From Streptococcus mitis (lineage in GTDB: Bacteria; Bacillota; Bacilli; Lactobacillales; Streptococcaceae), in the NCBI RefSeq assembly GCF_946190375.1, contig NZ_CAMIAF010000004.1, positions 1 to 64,000 of the forward strand: a stretch of DNA of 64,000 bases, in the 5' to 3' direction. Position numbers and translations under genes: made by a program. The notes under the pieces are model-generated. The model did no database searches and was not told where the DNA came from. It worked only from the letters and a program-made list of their open reading frames with translations. Below are positions 7,407 to 17,587 of the stretch, one piece after another (position 1 is the first letter of the stretch; each line of letters starts with the position of its first letter).

Positions 7407-8516
7407 TTAGTCTTCAATAAAATCACGAAGCGGTTTGCTGCGACTTGGTTGGCGTAGTTTTCTCAAAGCCTTGGCTTCAATCTGACGGATACGCTCACGG
7501 GTTACGTTAAAGACTTTACCTACATCTTCAAGGGTGCGCATTTTCCCATCATCTAGTCCAAAACGTAGACGCAAGACGTTTTCTTCACGGTCTGTAAGAG
7601 TATCCAAGACCTCATCCAGCTGCTCACGCAAGACGATACGAGTTGTGTAGTCCACTGGATTTTCAATCACTTCATCTTCGATAAAGTCCCCAAGGTGGCT
7701 ATCATCCTCTTCACCGATTGGTGTTTCAAGAGATACTGGTTCTTGAGCAATCTTCAAGATTTCACGAACCTTGTCAGGAGTCATATCCATACGTTCAGCG
7801 ATTTGTTCTGGCGTTGGATCTTGTCCCAATTCTTGAAGGAGGTTACGCTGTTCACGAACCAATTTATTAATGGTTTCAACCATGTGGACTGGAATACGAA
7901 TGGTACGAGCTTGATCCGCAATAGCACGAGTGATAGCCTGACGAATCCACCAAGTTGCATAAGTTGAGAACTTAAATCCTTTAGAATAGTCAAACTTGTC
8001 AACCGCCTTCATCAAGCCCATATTCCCTTCTTGAATCAAGTCAAGGAACTGCATACCACGGCCGACATAACGCTTGGCAATGGAAACAACCAAACGAAGG
8101 TTGGCTTCCGCAAGACGTTGTTTGGCTTCAATATCGCCAGCTTCAACAGCCAGTGCCAATTCTTTTTCCTCTTCATTGGTCAAGAGAGGAACGACCCCGA
8201 TTTCTTTCAAGTACATACGAACAGGGTCATTGACCTTAGCCGAAGTTGATCCAATCAAGTCCTCATCGCTGAGTTCTGGCTCTTCTTCTACACTAAGCAC
8301 ACGCGCACTTGGATTTCCTTCGTTATCTGTGATTGAAATTCCTGCATCCTGGATTCGTTGCAAGAGGTCTTCAATCCCATTAGCATCCAAGGTAAAAGGA
8401 ATGACTAGACTAGCATTGATTTCATCGTCTGTTGCTGTCCCTTTTTGTTTATGATTACGGATAAATTCTGCTACTTGTACGTCAAATGTTGTTACTTCTT
8501 TTTGTTTTGTTGCCAT
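7407..8516 (-). CDS. rpoD: Housekeeping sigma factor RpoD (SigA)
   Basis: A 369-aa primary sigma-70 factor. Region 1.2 begins near [17 protein letters not shown], regions 2.1-2.4 include [17 protein letters not shown] and [22 protein letters not shown], region 3 contains [10 protein letters not shown], and region 4 ends with [17 protein letters not shown]. The length is typical for streptococci. It lies 2 nt after dnaG stops, in the classic dnaG-rpoD macromolecular synthesis arrangement, and before the DUF59 gene. Transcription should come mainly from the promoter at 10317-10345. Confidence 0.98.
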   Translation of the reverse strand: MATKQKEVTTFDVQVAEFIRNHKQKGTATDDEINASLVIPFTLDANGIEDLLQRIQDAGISITDNEGNPSARVLSVEEEPELSDEDLIGSTSAKVNDPVRMYLKEIGVVPLLTNEEEKELALAVEAGDIEAKQRLAEANLRLVVSIAKRYVGRGMQFLDLIQEGNMGLMKAVDKFDYSKGFKFSTYATWWIRQAITRAIADQARTIRIPVHMVETINKLVREQRNLLQELGQDPTPEQIAERMDMTPDKVREILKIAQEPVSLETPIGEEDDSHLGDFIEDEVIENPVDYTTRIVLREQLDEVLDTLTDREENVLRLRFGLDDGKMRTLEDVGKVFNVTRERIRQIEAKALRKLRQPSRSKPLRDFIED

Positions 8517-8518
8517 TA

Positions 8519-10279
8519 TTACTCCATTCTTCTCTTTTGGGAAATTAAACGTTCCAATTCTTCTAGGGCTGTGTCGGTATCTCCTACATGGCTAGCTTCC
8601 TGCACCTTCTTTTTAATTCTCATATTGTCCTGATTCAAGAGAGCCTTGTTTCGAGTCGTCTCTACTTCACTGAGTTCCTGCGGCGACATCTCAGCAGGTA
8701 AATCCTGAGCTAAGACTTGGTACCAAGCTCTTTCAACTTCCTCTGTCTGGTCTGCTAAAACTTCCGGAGGAAGATTTCCATACTGGCCAAGCAAGTCATA
8801 TAAGACCTGAAATTCAGGTGTGTCAAATGCAAAATCTTCTCGCAAACGGTAATCGTTCAAAACAAGAGGGGATTCCATCATTCGATAAAGTAGATGGGCT
8901 TCTGCCCTCATAATAGCCGATAACTGCTTGGTAACAGGCATGGTGATTGGCGTCGGTCTGGAAATTCCTTCCATACGATTCTGCCTTTGTGCCTGACGGC
9001 TTTCATTAACAATCTGCTCAATCTGGGCATAATCAAAGGACGCCAGACTGTCAGCTAAAATATGAATATAGCTGTTTTGAGCAGTGATGGACTTTTCTTG
9101 AACAATCAAGGGAGCTATTTTTTCAATAAACTCAATCTGTGCCTGCAGATTTTCACTATTTTCAGGTTTGTACTGATGAATGTAGAACTCAATCGGACTA
9201 ATACGAGTTTTCGTTAATAGATAGGCCAAGTCTTCTGGACCATTATTTTGTAGATACTCATCCGGATCCAAGTTATCAGGCATGCTGACGATCTGCACAG
9301 GCATATCACCAATTTCGTCCAGCGCTTTCAAAGTCGCGGCCTGCCCAGCCTTATCGCCATCGTAAACAAGAACCAACTTCTTGGTTAACCTTTTCAGATG
9401 CTCAACATGCTCACGACTCAAAGCCGTTCCCATAGACGCCACAGCATTTTCGATTCCAGCCCGATAGGCTGCAATGACATCCATGAACCCTTCCATCAGG
9501 TAAATCTCACTGGCTTTACCAGAAGATTTTTTTGCCCTATCCATATGATATAATTCGTAACTTTTGTTAAAAATTACAGTCGATCGGCTATTTTTATACT
9601 TAGAAGTTTGTGAATCCGTTTTCTGCCAGATACGACCTGAGAAGGCAATGACCTTTCCCTGATCATTTGTAAGGGGAAACATAATCCGATTGTGAAAGGT
9701 GTCTACAAATTGATTGGCATCCGAGAGGTAAAATAGCCCTGAATCTAGGAAATCCTCTTCATGATACTGACCAGACAAACGTTGATAGAGATAGTTTCGT
9801 TCTGGAGGTGCTAAACCAATCCGAAAATGCTTGAGCACTTCATCTGTTAAACCACGCTGATAGAGGTAGTTTCTAGCCTCTTCCCCCATGGTCGTTGTCA
9901 TGAGAATAGCATGATAAAATTTGGCTGCATCTTCATGCATATCATAAAGAGCTTGGTGAGGCGAGGCTGGCTTCTGCTCACTATAAAGCGGTTTTTCCAC
10001 CTCTATCCCAACACGCTGACCTAAGATTTGGACAGCCTCCATAAAGGGAACCCCTTGGTACTCCTCGATGAACTTAAAGACATCACCTGAGCGCCCACAA
10101 CCAAAACAGTGGTAAAACTGCTTGTCCTCTACAACGTTGAAAGAAGGTGTTTTTTCACCATGAAAAGGACAGAGCCCTAGATAGTTCCGTCCTGCCTTTT
10201 GTAAAGAAATCACATCTCCTATGACTTCCACAATGTTGGCATTGTTTTTGATTTCTTCAATGACTTGTTTGTCAACCAT
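8519..10279 (-). CDS. dnaG: DNA primase DnaG
   Basis: A 586-aa primase that makes RNA primers at the fork with the replicative helicase. The N-terminal zinc-binding domain has C37, H40, C58 and C61 ([19 protein letters not shown]). The TOPRIM core follows with [12 protein letters not shown] and the metal site [11 protein letters not shown]. The C-terminal part is the helicase-interaction domain. I chose ATG 10279 because GGAGG lies 9 nt upstream and MVDKQ is the usual start; an ATG five codons earlier overlaps that SD. First gene of the dnaG-rpoD-DUF59 operon. Confidence 0.97.
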   Translation of the reverse strand: MVDKQVIEEIKNNANIVEVIGDVISLQKAGRNYLGLCPFHGEKTPSFNVVEDKQFYHCFGCGRSGDVFKFIEEYQGVPFMEAVQILGQRVGIEVEKPLYSEQKPASPHQALYDMHEDAAKFYHAILMTTTMGEEARNYLYQRGLTDEVLKHFRIGLAPPERNYLYQRLSGQYHEEDFLDSGLFYLSDANQFVDTFHNRIMFPLTNDQGKVIAFSGRIWQKTDSQTSKYKNSRSTVIFNKSYELYHMDRAKKSSGKASEIYLMEGFMDVIAAYRAGIENAVASMGTALSREHVEHLKRLTKKLVLVYDGDKAGQAATLKALDEIGDMPVQIVSMPDNLDPDEYLQNNGPEDLAYLLTKTRISPIEFYIHQYKPENSENLQAQIEFIEKIAPLIVQEKSITAQNSYIHILADSLASFDYAQIEQIVNESRQAQRQNRMEGISRPTPITMPVTKQLSAIMRAEAHLLYRMMESPLVLNDYRLREDFAFDTPEFQVLYDLLGQYGNLPPEVLADQTEEVERAWYQVLAQDLPAEMSPQELSEVETTRNKALLNQDNMRIKKKVQEASHVGDTDTALEELERLISQKRRME

Positions 10280-10316
10280 ACACAATACCTCCATGTTATC
10301 ATAGTTTACTTTATAT

Positions 10317-10345
10317 AGTATACTTTATTTCAGAAAAAAAGTAAA
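10317..10345 (-). promoter_or_regulatory. Sigma-A promoter of dnaG-rpoD
   Basis: On the minus strand TTTACT (10345-10340), 17-nt spacer, TATACT (10322-10317). It lies about 40 nt upstream of the dnaG start codon. This is the best pair in the gap between trpZ and dnaG. Confidence 0.6.
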
Positions 10346-10368
10346 CCATTTCACTCATTTTCCCTACT

Positions 10369-11127
10369 TTATTCAAAGAGTTGATAATAATCAGAGATTT
10401 TCATTTTTGCTTTATCTTCTTGGTTCAAATCTTGGATAATCCGTCCTTCTTTCATGACAATCAAGCGATTGCCATATTTGAGAGCATCTTCCATATGATG
10501 AGTAATCATAAGAGCTGTCAGCTGATCTTTCTTGACAAATTCATCTGTCAACTCCATCAAGGCTACACTGGTCTTTGGATCAAGAGCTGCAGTATGCTCA
10601 TCTAACAAGAGTAATTCAGGTCGCTTCAAGGTTGCCATCAAGAGACTCAAGGCTTGTCTTTGTCCACCTGATAAGAACTCAATCGGTGTATTCAAGTGTT
10701 TCTCAAGACCGTTTCCCACTTTTTCAATGGTCGCCTGAAATTCATCCTTATAGCTAGTCAAGCGTCGTGGTAACAATCCACGCTTTTCACCACGAAACTT
10801 GGCAATCAGGAGATTTTCAGCGACTGTCATACGAGGAGCTGTTCCCATCTTTGGATCTTGGAAGACTCGAGACAGATACTTGGCACGCTTCTCGGGTGAA
10901 AACTTGGTAACATCTTCACCCAAAATACGGATTGTTCCACTGGTTAAGGACAAGGTGCCTGCAATGGTGTTAAAGAGAGTTGACTTCCCAGCACCATTTC
11001 CACCTAAAATCGTGATGAAATCCTGTTCAAAAATTTCTAAGGAAACATCATTTAAGATAATCTTTTCTTCATCAAAGCCATTTTTAACGACTTTGGTTGC
11101 ATTTTTTAATTCTACAATTGCTGTCAT
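10369..11127 (-). CDS. trpZ: Tryptophan-type ABC transporter, ATP-binding protein
   Basis: A 252-aa ABC ATPase. Walker A GGNGAGKST is near residue 43, the signature LSGGQRQALS near residue 152, and Walker B LLLLDEHTAALDP near residue 174. The HTAALDP text and the pairing with a LivH-like permease and an unusual solute-binding protein mark the TrpXYZ group (COG1101-type ATPase). It starts inside the end of the permease gene (4-nt ATGA overlap), so translation is probably coupled. The substrate is inferred from the T-box upstream and from the binding protein. Last gene of the operon. Confidence 0.9.
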   Translation of the reverse strand: MTAIVELKNATKVVKNGFDEEKIILNDVSLEIFEQDFITILGGNGAGKSTLFNTIAGTLSLTSGTIRILGEDVTKFSPEKRAKYLSRVFQDPKMGTAPRMTVAENLLIAKFRGEKRGLLPRRLTSYKDEFQATIEKVGNGLEKHLNTPIEFLSGGQRQALSLLMATLKRPELLLLDEHTAALDPKTSVALMELTDEFVKKDQLTALMITHHMEDALKYGNRLIVMKEGRIIQDLNQEDKAKMKISDYYQLFE

Positions 11128-11990
11128 TTGCTTAATTTGGCTCCTTTCAAGATTGTTTGCTTAAATGTTGGAATCATGAGGCAGACTGCTAAAATCACGG
11201 CACTGTACAAACGAAGGTAACTTGTATTAAAGCCAAGAGCGATAACTGCCCACACTAAGAATTGATAGGCAATAGAACCTACAACGATGGTAACCAGACG
11301 TTCTGCCAAGCTCAAACTCTTGAAAATAACTTCCCCAATAATCAAACTTGCAAGCCCCACAACGATAACCCCGATTCCTCGAGATACATCGGCATACCCT
11401 TCTTGCTGGGCAATGAGAGCTCCTGCAAGGGCAATCACACCATTTGATAAGACCAATCCCATGAGCTCCATGCGTCCAGTATGAATCCCGAAACTTCTAG
11501 CCATATCAGGATTGTCACCTGTAGCAATATAGGCTTGTCCTAGTTTGGTATCCAAGAAAAAGAGCATGAGAGCAATAACAAGACTGACAAAGATGAGACC
11601 TGTCAAGAGTTGATTCAAATCTGAATCAAAAGGTAAGACATCCTGAATTTGCTTAGTTCCAAGCAAGCCTAAATTTGCACGTCCCATAATCAAAAGCATG
11701 ATTGAGTGACAAGAAGTCATCACCAAAATCCCTGAGAGCAAGGTTGGGATTTTTCCTTTTGTATAAAGAAGTCCTGCTGCCATTCCAGCCAAACAACCGG
11801 CTCCAACAGCAACAAGTGTCGCTAGAAATGGGTTCACGCCTTTGGTTATCAGAGTGACAGCAACAGCTCCCCCAAGAGGGAAGGAACCTTCTGTCGTCAT
11901 ATCTGGAAAGTTTAAAATCCTAAATGTCATAAAGATTCCCAGACCTAAAATAGCCCAGACAAATCCTTGAGAAATAATAGATAATATCAT
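11124..11990 (-). CDS. trpY: Tryptophan-type ABC transporter, permease
   Basis: A 288-aa permease with about eight or nine hydrophobic segments, related to the branched-chain LivH family but of the TrpY subgroup (MTFRILNFPDMTTEGSFPLGGAV near the front, GVIVVGLASLIIGEVI near the end). I chose ATG 11990. The longer frame to 12059 would put the first 22 codons inside a terminator hairpin (12026-12057), and its N-terminus is not family-like. The SD before 11990 is weak (AAGG about 10 nt upstream). It lies between trpX, behind the internal terminator, and trpZ, which overlaps its stop by 4 nt. Confidence 0.9.
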   Translation of the reverse strand: MILSIISQGFVWAILGLGIFMTFRILNFPDMTTEGSFPLGGAVAVTLITKGVNPFLATLVAVGAGCLAGMAAGLLYTKGKIPTLLSGILVMTSCHSIMLLIMGRANLGLLGTKQIQDVLPFDSDLNQLLTGLIFVSLVIALMLFFLDTKLGQAYIATGDNPDMARSFGIHTGRMELMGLVLSNGVIALAGALIAQQEGYADVSRGIGVIVVGLASLIIGEVIFKSLSLAERLVTIVVGSIAYQFLVWAVIALGFNTSYLRLYSAVILAVCLMIPTFKQTILKGAKLSK

Positions 11991-12025
11991 CTGTTTCTTA
12001 ACCTTTTCTATATGATTTCTATTGT

Positions 12026-12057
12026 AAAAAATTGGAGGAGATGTCCCCAACTCCTCC
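12026..12057 (-). terminator. Internal terminator between trpX and trpYZ
   Basis: On the minus strand GGAGGAG (12057-12051) pairs with CTCCTCC (12040-12034), followed by AATTTTTT. It begins 8 nt after the trpX stop codon and precedes the chosen trpY start by 35 nt. It should reduce trpYZ relative to trpX, giving more binding protein than permease and ATPase. Confidence 0.8.
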
Positions 12058-12065
12058 ATTACAGA

Positions 12066-13061
12066 TTATTCAATCACTTGTCCTGCTTCTTTTAGAACAG
12101 ATTCAGGAATCGTAATACCTAGCTCTTGTGCCAATTTTTTGTTAATTACTGACTTACCAGTTGAAAATACATTGACTGGAGTATCAGCTGGTTTTGCACC
12201 TTTCAAGACTTGCGCAATCATTTTACCTGTTGCCACACCAAGGTCATGTTGGTCAACTACAACTGATGCCAAACCACCAGCTTCTACCATGGCAGTTGCG
12301 CTTGGGTAGATTGGTTTTTTAGCTGATTGGTTGCTTGATACAACTGTTGAAAATGCAGATGCAATGGTGTTGTCGATTGGAACCCAGATAGCATCAACCT
12401 TGCTAGTCATAACATTGACTGTTGAAGCAATTTCATTTGTTGAAGGAACAGCAAATGTTTCGACTGTCAAACCTGCTTTTTCAGCATAAGCTTTAAATTC
12501 TTCTACCTGTGTTTTTGAATTATCTTCACTGCTTGAGTAAAGAGCACCGATTGTTTTCACATTTGGTGTCAGAGCCTTGATGAGTTCAACTTGTTGTTGA
12601 GCTGGGTTGTGGTCAGATACCCCTGTAATGTTGCCACCTGGTTTTTTCAAATCTTTAACCAAGTTAGCACCGATTGGGTCTGTAATAGCAGCCATGATAA
12701 CAGGTAGATCTTTTGTTGCACTAGCCAAACCTTGAGCAGCTGGTGTTGCGATACCAACAACCAAGTCATTACCATTCGCAACCAACTGTTTACTCATTGT
12801 CGCAACCTTACTTTGGTCGCCTTCTGAGTTCATAAAGTCAATCTTCAACTGATCATCTTTATAACCTTCTTCTGCAAGTCCATCTTGTATCCCTTTATAA
12901 ATCAAGTCAAGAGATGGATGGCTCACAAACTGAAGGACACCAACTTTGGCAACTTTCTTTTCATTCTTAGCTTCTGGTTTATTCATTGAAGAGTAAATCA
13001 AGCTTCCTGCTACTAAAACTGCTAATGCAGCGATAATTCCAATTAAACGTTTATTTTTCAT
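12066..13061 (-). CDS. trpX: Tryptophan-type ABC transporter, substrate-binding protein
   Basis: A 331-aa periplasmic-binding-like protein of the ABC_sub_bind/TrpX family (VGVLQFVSHPSLDLIYKGI, then AALYSSSEDNS-type hinge text GALYSSSEDNSKTQ). I recall that the pneumococcal homologue was crystallised with tryptophan. The N-terminus MKNKRLIGIIAALAVLVAG is a signal or anchor helix but has no lipobox cysteine, so unlike most Gram-positive binding proteins it is probably held by an uncleaved N-terminal helix. The SD AAAGGAG is 6 nt upstream. Expression is controlled by the T-box at 13146-13383, and an 11-codon ORF ends 37 nt before it. Confidence 0.92.
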   Translation of the reverse strand: MKNKRLIGIIAALAVLVAGSLIYSSMNKPEAKNEKKVAKVGVLQFVSHPSLDLIYKGIQDGLAEEGYKDDQLKIDFMNSEGDQSKVATMSKQLVANGNDLVVGIATPAAQGLASATKDLPVIMAAITDPIGANLVKDLKKPGGNITGVSDHNPAQQQVELIKALTPNVKTIGALYSSSEDNSKTQVEEFKAYAEKAGLTVETFAVPSTNEIASTVNVMTSKVDAIWVPIDNTIASAFSTVVSSNQSAKKPIYPSATAMVEAGGLASVVVDQHDLGVATGKMIAQVLKGAKPADTPVNVFSTGKSVINKKLAQELGITIPESVLKEAGQVIE

Positions 13062-13098
13062 TCTATTTCTCCTTTTTAATTCCTTTAAAATACTTCTC

Positions 13099-13134
13099 TT
13101 ACCTGAACAAGCGACGCCATCGTTTTCTTTCCAT
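13099..13134 (-). CDS. Short ORF (11 aa, MERKRWRRLFR) between the T-box terminator and trpX
   Basis: An 11-codon ORF with a near-perfect SD (GGAGG, 5 nt spacing). It begins 11 nt after the U-tract of the T-box terminator and stops 37 nt before trpX. The peptide has six basic residues and one Trp codon at position 6. Because it lies beyond the terminator it is translated only when the T-box has allowed read-through. The idea that it adds a translational checkpoint is inference, by analogy with the B. subtilis anti-TRAP operon, where a T-box is followed by a Trp-rich leader peptide. It is too short for gene finders, and the strong SD is the main support. Confidence 0.6.
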   Translation of the reverse strand: MERKRWRRLFR

Positions 13135-13145
13135 ACTAACCTCCA

Positions 13146-13383
13146 TCAAAAAAGTCCTCACACAAAAAACTTGTGTGAGGACGTCGATGCGCGGTACCAC
13201 CTCAATTATAGGGAATTTCCCTATCGCTCTGTCTCGCAATAACGAGATGCACTGTAAGGTGTGCTCACCGAATTTTTATGATTTCAAATTCTAAATAACA
13301 TTCAGCCCAATTTTCATCATCGCCACTTATCTGTTTTCAGCTACCACAGACTCTCTAAAAAGTTTGAATGATTACTTTTCTGA
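13146..13383 (-). ncRNA. T-box riboswitch, probably tryptophan-specific
   Basis: The leader contains the T-box core TGGTACCGCG (minus strand, 13197-13188) and then a terminator with a 10-bp stem GTCCTCACAC/GTGTGAGGAC (13180-13152) and a U-tract. Stem I can form from AAGTAATCATTCA and TGAATGTTATTT, with an AGAGAG internal-loop motif on its 5' side. On the 3' side a TGG triplet (13307-13305) within AAATTGGGC is the best candidate specifier, matching Trp and the downstream TrpX-type transporter. Uncharged tRNA-Trp would stabilise the antiterminator and switch on trpXYZ. Confidence 0.92.
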
Positions 13384-13389
13384 ATGGTT

Positions 13390-13417
13390 AAATTATATCA
13401 TTTTTCAACTACTTGTC
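13390..13417 (-). promoter_or_regulatory. Strong sigma-A promoter of the trpXYZ T-box leader
   Basis: On the minus strand TTGACA (13417-13412), 16-nt spacer, TATAAT (13395-13390) with TG one base upstream (extended -10). Both hexamers are consensus. Confidence 0.85.
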
Positions 13418-13445
13418 AAGACTCTTTGATAATTTTTTTGAAATA

Positions 13446-13479
13446 TTCAAAAACTTCCCCTATAGAAAAGAGGAAGTTT
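13446..13479 (-). terminator. Terminator of ppc
   Basis: On the minus strand AAACTTCCTC pairs with GGGGAAGTTT (arms 13479-13470 and 13460-13451), followed by TTGAATATTTC. It starts 8 nt after the ppc stop. Confidence 0.65.
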
Positions 13480-13487
13480 GAAAGGTA

Positions 13488-16184
13488 TCAGCCAGAATTA
13501 CGCAATCCTGTCGCAATTCCGTTGATGGTTGTATGGATTAATTTTTCTTGATCACTTGATAATTCTCCTCGACGTTGACGTTTAATCAACTCCAACTGGA
13601 TATAGTTGAGGATATTAAAGTAAGGCATACGGTAATCCAAACTTGCTTTTAGATATGGATTTTCCGCCAAGAGTTCATCGTAGCCTTCGATAGCCAAGAT
13701 GACTTCCTTGGTAACTTGCCATTCATTTAGAATAGTCTCATAGATTGCTTTTACTTGATCATCTTCACAAAGTTTGGCATATTCAAAAGCAATGTTCATA
13801 TTTGATTTTGACAAGACCATGTCAACATTTGAAAGAAGTGACTGGAAGAAAGGCCAATTTTGGTACATATCTCGTAGAATAGCGATATTTTCTGGATTTT
13901 TATCAATAAATTCCTTGAAGCTTGATCCAACCCCATACCATCCAGGGAACATGACACGGCTTTGTGACCATGAGAATACCCAAGGAATGGCACGCAAACC
14001 ACCGATTTCAGTAATGGTCTTACGAGCGGCTGGGCGAGAACCGATATTAAAGCTGGAAATAGCCTTGATTGGACTTGACTCAAAGAAATAATCATAGAAA
14101 TGGTCATTACCAAAGACTAAATCACGGTAGATATCGTAACTACGGTCCACTACTTGGTCCATAATGGCTTCATAACGATTTGATGTATTGGTATCGCTCT
14201 TCTTCTGCGTAATCATACGGTTAATGGCTGCAGATACTAGCATTTCAAGATTATAGTAGGCCGCATCTTTGTTACCGTATTTATTGCCAATTACTTCACC
14301 CTGCTCCGTCAAACGGATACGATCCTTGATTGACTTGAGCGGTTGGGAGGTGATGGCTTCATAAGTTGGTCCACCACCACGACCGACAGTACCACCACGG
14401 CCATGGAAGAAGGTAACCTTAACACCAAATTCATCTCCAATAGCAGTCAATTGTTGTTGAGCCTTGTAGAGGGTCCAACATGATGATAGGTAGCCACCAT
14501 CTTTATTACTATCAGAGTAGCCAAGCATGATTTCTTGGTAGTTATTGCGCGAAGCAATCCATTTCTTAGCAAGAGGAAGAGAAAGATATTCTCTCATGGT
14601 TTCTTCTGAGTGATCCAAGTCCTCAATTGTTTCAAAGAGAGGAACGATTTGGACACGGGCTCTTTCTTTATCAACTAGTCCTACTTCTTTTAGCAAGATA
14701 GCCAATTCCAGCATGTCTGATACGCTAGTTGCATGTGAAATAATGGTTTGACGAATAACATCATCACCCAACTTATCTTTCAACTTACGAGCAGCTTTAA
14801 AGATGGCCAATTCTTTTTCAAGTAACTCTGATTTTTCAACATGAGTGGCAGAAAGAATACGTGGATCTTCTTCTAATTCTTTCAAAAGAAGCTGGCATTT
14901 TTCTTCTTCACTTAGTTCGCTATAACGCGAATGAATTCCTGCTGATTTCAAAAGTTCAGCTACACAGGCTTCATGAACACTAGAATCTTGACGCATGTCA
15001 ATAGATGCCAAATAGAAACCAAAAATTTCAACTGCCTGAATTAACTCAACAAAATCACCAGAAATCAGTGCTTCACCCTTGTTTTCCAAGAGGGAATCAC
15101 GGATGGTAATTAAATCCTTATAAAAATCATTGGCTGTTTCATATCGAGCCCCAACTTCCTTATCTTCAATGAGATAGATTTTTGTAGCTTGGATTTTTGA
15201 TTGAATATCAAACAAGGCACGACGATAAAGCTCTTTTTCACGGTAAATAGAATTATCCTTGGATTGACGAGCCATTTCTCTGACTTGCTTGCTCACATTG
15301 ACAATACTGGTTGAGAGGGAGAATTCACGATAAAGTTGGTAAATCTTTTCATCATAGTAGTTCATGATGACTTCACACTGGGTCATGGCAGATTGTTTCA
15401 AGGTATCTGCTGTAACAAAGGGATTCCCATCACGGTCCCCACCAATCCACATTCCCATGGTAATCGGTTTAGGATGTTTCAACTCTAAGCCATGTTTTTT
15501 AGCCAGACGCTTGTACTCAGCAGTCAAATGAGGAACAGCTTTCAGGAATGAACTATTGTAGTATTCCATAACATTCGTGATTTCATTGGTAACTTTCAAT
15601 TTCTTTTCACGAATCATATCTGTCTGCATGATAATCTCAATGTAACGACGGAGATCATTATGCCATTTTTCCTTATTAATCAAGCCTAATTTCACATCAC
15701 GGTACTTACGCAAGAGGGTATGGATATGATTTGTCAAATCCAGCATACTCTTACGTTGTACTTGTGTTGGATGGGCAGTCAAAACAGGGACAACATTCAA
15801 ATGTTCTAGAATTTCAACCGCATTTTCTTTTTCTGCAACCATTTTGATAGTTGCTGACAATTTACCAAGATAATCTTGATCGATATTATTTTGGTGGTTG
15901 ATTTCATAAGCCAAATCCACGTCTTCTGAAATATTAATCAAGAGGGGCAAGATAGAGAAATAGCGTGAAATATAAGCCATTTCATCATTTGTCAGGCTAG
16001 TAACCAATTGGTTCAAGCCTTGATAATCTTCTTGAGTTGACAATTCTTTCAACTGCATGATTTTTTCAAAAGTCTCTGGGGCAAGCATGTTTTTAGTGAT
16101 ATCTTCTAACAATTCTGTTAAAATCAATACTTCTTCTTGCACGACAGCTTTATTACTATAGTTTTCTAATTTTTGAAGAGACAT
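13488..16184 (-). CDS. ppc: Phosphoenolpyruvate carboxylase
   Basis: An 898-aa cytosolic enzyme that carboxylates phosphoenolpyruvate to oxaloacetate, supplying aspartate-family precursors in an organism with an incomplete citric acid cycle. The catalytic histidine is H138 in [13 protein letters not shown]. The active-site loops [10 protein letters not shown] and [14 protein letters not shown] are intact, as is the C-terminal RNSG end typical of the family. The length is normal. It lies 24 nt downstream of ftsW and is likely transcribed with it; a terminator follows at 13446-13479. Confidence 0.98.
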   Translation of the reverse strand: MSLQKLENYSNKAVVQEEVLILTELLEDITKNMLAPETFEKIMQLKELSTQEDYQGLNQLVTSLTNDEMAYISRYFSILPLLINISEDVDLAYEINHQNNIDQDYLGKLSATIKMVAEKENAVEILEHLNVVPVLTAHPTQVQRKSMLDLTNHIHTLLRKYRDVKLGLINKEKWHNDLRRYIEIIMQTDMIREKKLKVTNEITNVMEYYNSSFLKAVPHLTAEYKRLAKKHGLELKHPKPITMGMWIGGDRDGNPFVTADTLKQSAMTQCEVIMNYYDEKIYQLYREFSLSTSIVNVSKQVREMARQSKDNSIYREKELYRRALFDIQSKIQATKIYLIEDKEVGARYETANDFYKDLITIRDSLLENKGEALISGDFVELIQAVEIFGFYLASIDMRQDSSVHEACVAELLKSAGIHSRYSELSEEEKCQLLLKELEEDPRILSATHVEKSELLEKELAIFKAARKLKDKLGDDVIRQTIISHATSVSDMLELAILLKEVGLVDKERARVQIVPLFETIEDLDHSEETMREYLSLPLAKKWIASRNNYQEIMLGYSDSNKDGGYLSSCWTLYKAQQQLTAIGDEFGVKVTFFHGRGGTVGRGGGPTYEAITSQPLKSIKDRIRLTEQGEVIGNKYGNKDAAYYNLEMLVSAAINRMITQKKSDTNTSNRYEAIMDQVVDRSYDIYRDLVFGNDHFYDYFFESSPIKAISSFNIGSRPAARKTITEIGGLRAIPWVFSWSQSRVMFPGWYGVGSSFKEFIDKNPENIAILRDMYQNWPFFQSLLSNVDMVLSKSNMNIAFEYAKLCEDDQVKAIYETILNEWQVTKEVILAIEGYDELLAENPYLKASLDYRMPYFNILNYIQLELIKRQRRGELSSDQEKLIHTTINGIATGLRNSG

Positions 16185-16208
16185 AGGTAATCCTTTCCAC
16201 TATCAGCT

Positions 16209-17432
16209 CTACATATAGTTTGAGGAGTGAGCTTCTAACTCCTCATACAATTGAGCACGCTTTTCACTTGCATCAATATTTAAGACAAAGGCGATGGCTA
16301 CAGACAAGACCAGAAGACTATTCCCTCCTTGCGATAAGAAAGGAAAGGTTACTCCTGTCGAAGGAATAATACCAGAAATTCCACCGATATTGACAAACAC
16401 CTGGATCAACATCATCCCCCCAACCCCAATCGCCATCATGGAATTAAAGGGATTCTTAGCACGAATTCCGACTAGGATAATTCGCAAAATAAGAAAAAAA
16501 ACAAGTGCTAAAATCAAGCCGGCCCCTACAAATCCAAATTCTTCGATGACAATTGAAAATACAAAATCTGTATGGGCCTCTGGTAAATAGCCACGTTTTT
16601 CAATTGAATTTCCTAAGCCTAGACCAAACCAACCACCATTTACCATAGCAAAGTAGGAATTTGCAAGTTGGTGACCAGCTCCTGCCAAATCAGCAAAGGG
16701 ATTAAAGTAGGCACTGAAACGCTTGGCCACGTAACCAAATACTGGAACTTTTGAAAACTTATCAACCCCAATTACAGAAATAGCTGATAGAGATAGGGCT
16801 GAAACTCCAAACAATACACCGATAAAGACTATAAACCAACGATGAGCAATCCCACTAACTGTATACATAATCAAGGCGACCAGCGCTAGGATTGTAGCAT
16901 TCCCCAAATCTGGGAAAATAGCCAAACTTCCTATCATTACCAAGAGGACAAAACGCCAATCATTAAAAGCTCGAGGAATCCATTGATTTTGAGTTAAAAC
17001 TTGAAAATCGTAAATACCAATTTCATCCTGTTGTTTTGAAAAACGTTGGGCCAAGTACCAGACGATGATAATCTTCAAATACTCAGCTGGCTGAATGGTC
17101 AAAGGTCCTACTGAAATCCAACCATAGGCTCCATTGACTGGCGTACCAATTAAGCGAGCCAGAGCTAAGAGAATCAACTCAACAAACATAACAATAAATA
17201 AAAGTCGTTCTTTTCTTAAAAAATTCAGTTTCAGCTTATATATCAAGGCAATTAATATTAAACTAAATATCCAAAACATTCCCTGACTTCGAACCAATTG
17301 GAGGGCACTTTTACCTTCTTCGATAAGAATGGCACTGGTTGTAGAATAGACTACAATCAAACCCAAAATAGATAAAAGTAAGTAAGGAACTAGAATAGAA
17401 TAGTTTAACAGGTGCCTCTTACTAATCTTCAT
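16209..17432 (-). CDS. ftsW: FtsW, SEDS peptidoglycan glycosyltransferase of the divisome
   Basis: A 407-aa polytopic membrane protein of the SEDS family that polymerises septal peptidoglycan from lipid II with a class B PBP. Ten hydrophobic segments are visible. Family markers are IQPAEYLKIIIVWYLA, LGNSIEKRGYLPEAHTDFVFSIVIEEFG and the late GGISGIIPSTGVTFPFLSQGG motif. The FtsW-type text plus the adjacency to ppc, a conserved streptococcal pairing, supports FtsW over RodA. The SD is weak (GGTG). Its promoter is the extended -10 at 17503-17511. Just upstream the synteny changes to prsA. Confidence 0.93.
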   Translation of the reverse strand: MKISKRHLLNYSILVPYLLLSILGLIVVYSTTSAILIEEGKSALQLVRSQGMFWIFSLILIALIYKLKLNFLRKERLLFIVMFVELILLALARLIGTPVNGAYGWISVGPLTIQPAEYLKIIIVWYLAQRFSKQQDEIGIYDFQVLTQNQWIPRAFNDWRFVLLVMIGSLAIFPDLGNATILALVALIMYTVSGIAHRWFIVFIGVLFGVSALSLSAISVIGVDKFSKVPVFGYVAKRFSAYFNPFADLAGAGHQLANSYFAMVNGGWFGLGLGNSIEKRGYLPEAHTDFVFSIVIEEFGFVGAGLILALVFFLILRIILVGIRAKNPFNSMMAIGVGGMMLIQVFVNIGGISGIIPSTGVTFPFLSQGGNSLLVLSVAIAFVLNIDASEKRAQLYEELEAHSSNYM

Positions 17433-17502
17433 AGTATCACCAATCTAATGAGAACAAAAGAAATTATTCCCAAATTTCGTTTATTTTCTAGTTTTGATTG
17501 CT

Positions 17503-17511
17503 ATTATACCA
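17503..17511 (-). promoter_or_regulatory. Extended -10 promoter of ftsW-ppc
   Basis: TGGTATAAT on the minus strand (17511-17503), about 70 nt upstream of the ftsW start. No convincing -35 hexamer. Confidence 0.6.
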
Positions 17512-17561
17512 TTTTTTCCGAAAGAAAAAAACTCTTACCCTTAAGATAGAAGATTTTCTCA

Positions 17562-17587
17562 TAAGAAAAAGAGCACTTGGCTCTTTT
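17562..17587 (-). terminator. Terminator of prsA
   Basis: AAAAGAGC (17567-17574) pairs with GCTCTTTT (17580-17587) around a 5-nt loop, with T-runs on the minus strand. It starts 6 nt after the prsA stop codon. Confidence 0.75.

Noticed and set aside
12000-12059. Longer N-terminus of the trpY permease from 12059
   Set aside because: The first 22 codons would be the stem and U-tract of an intrinsic terminator and encode a non-family, hydrophilic sequence.
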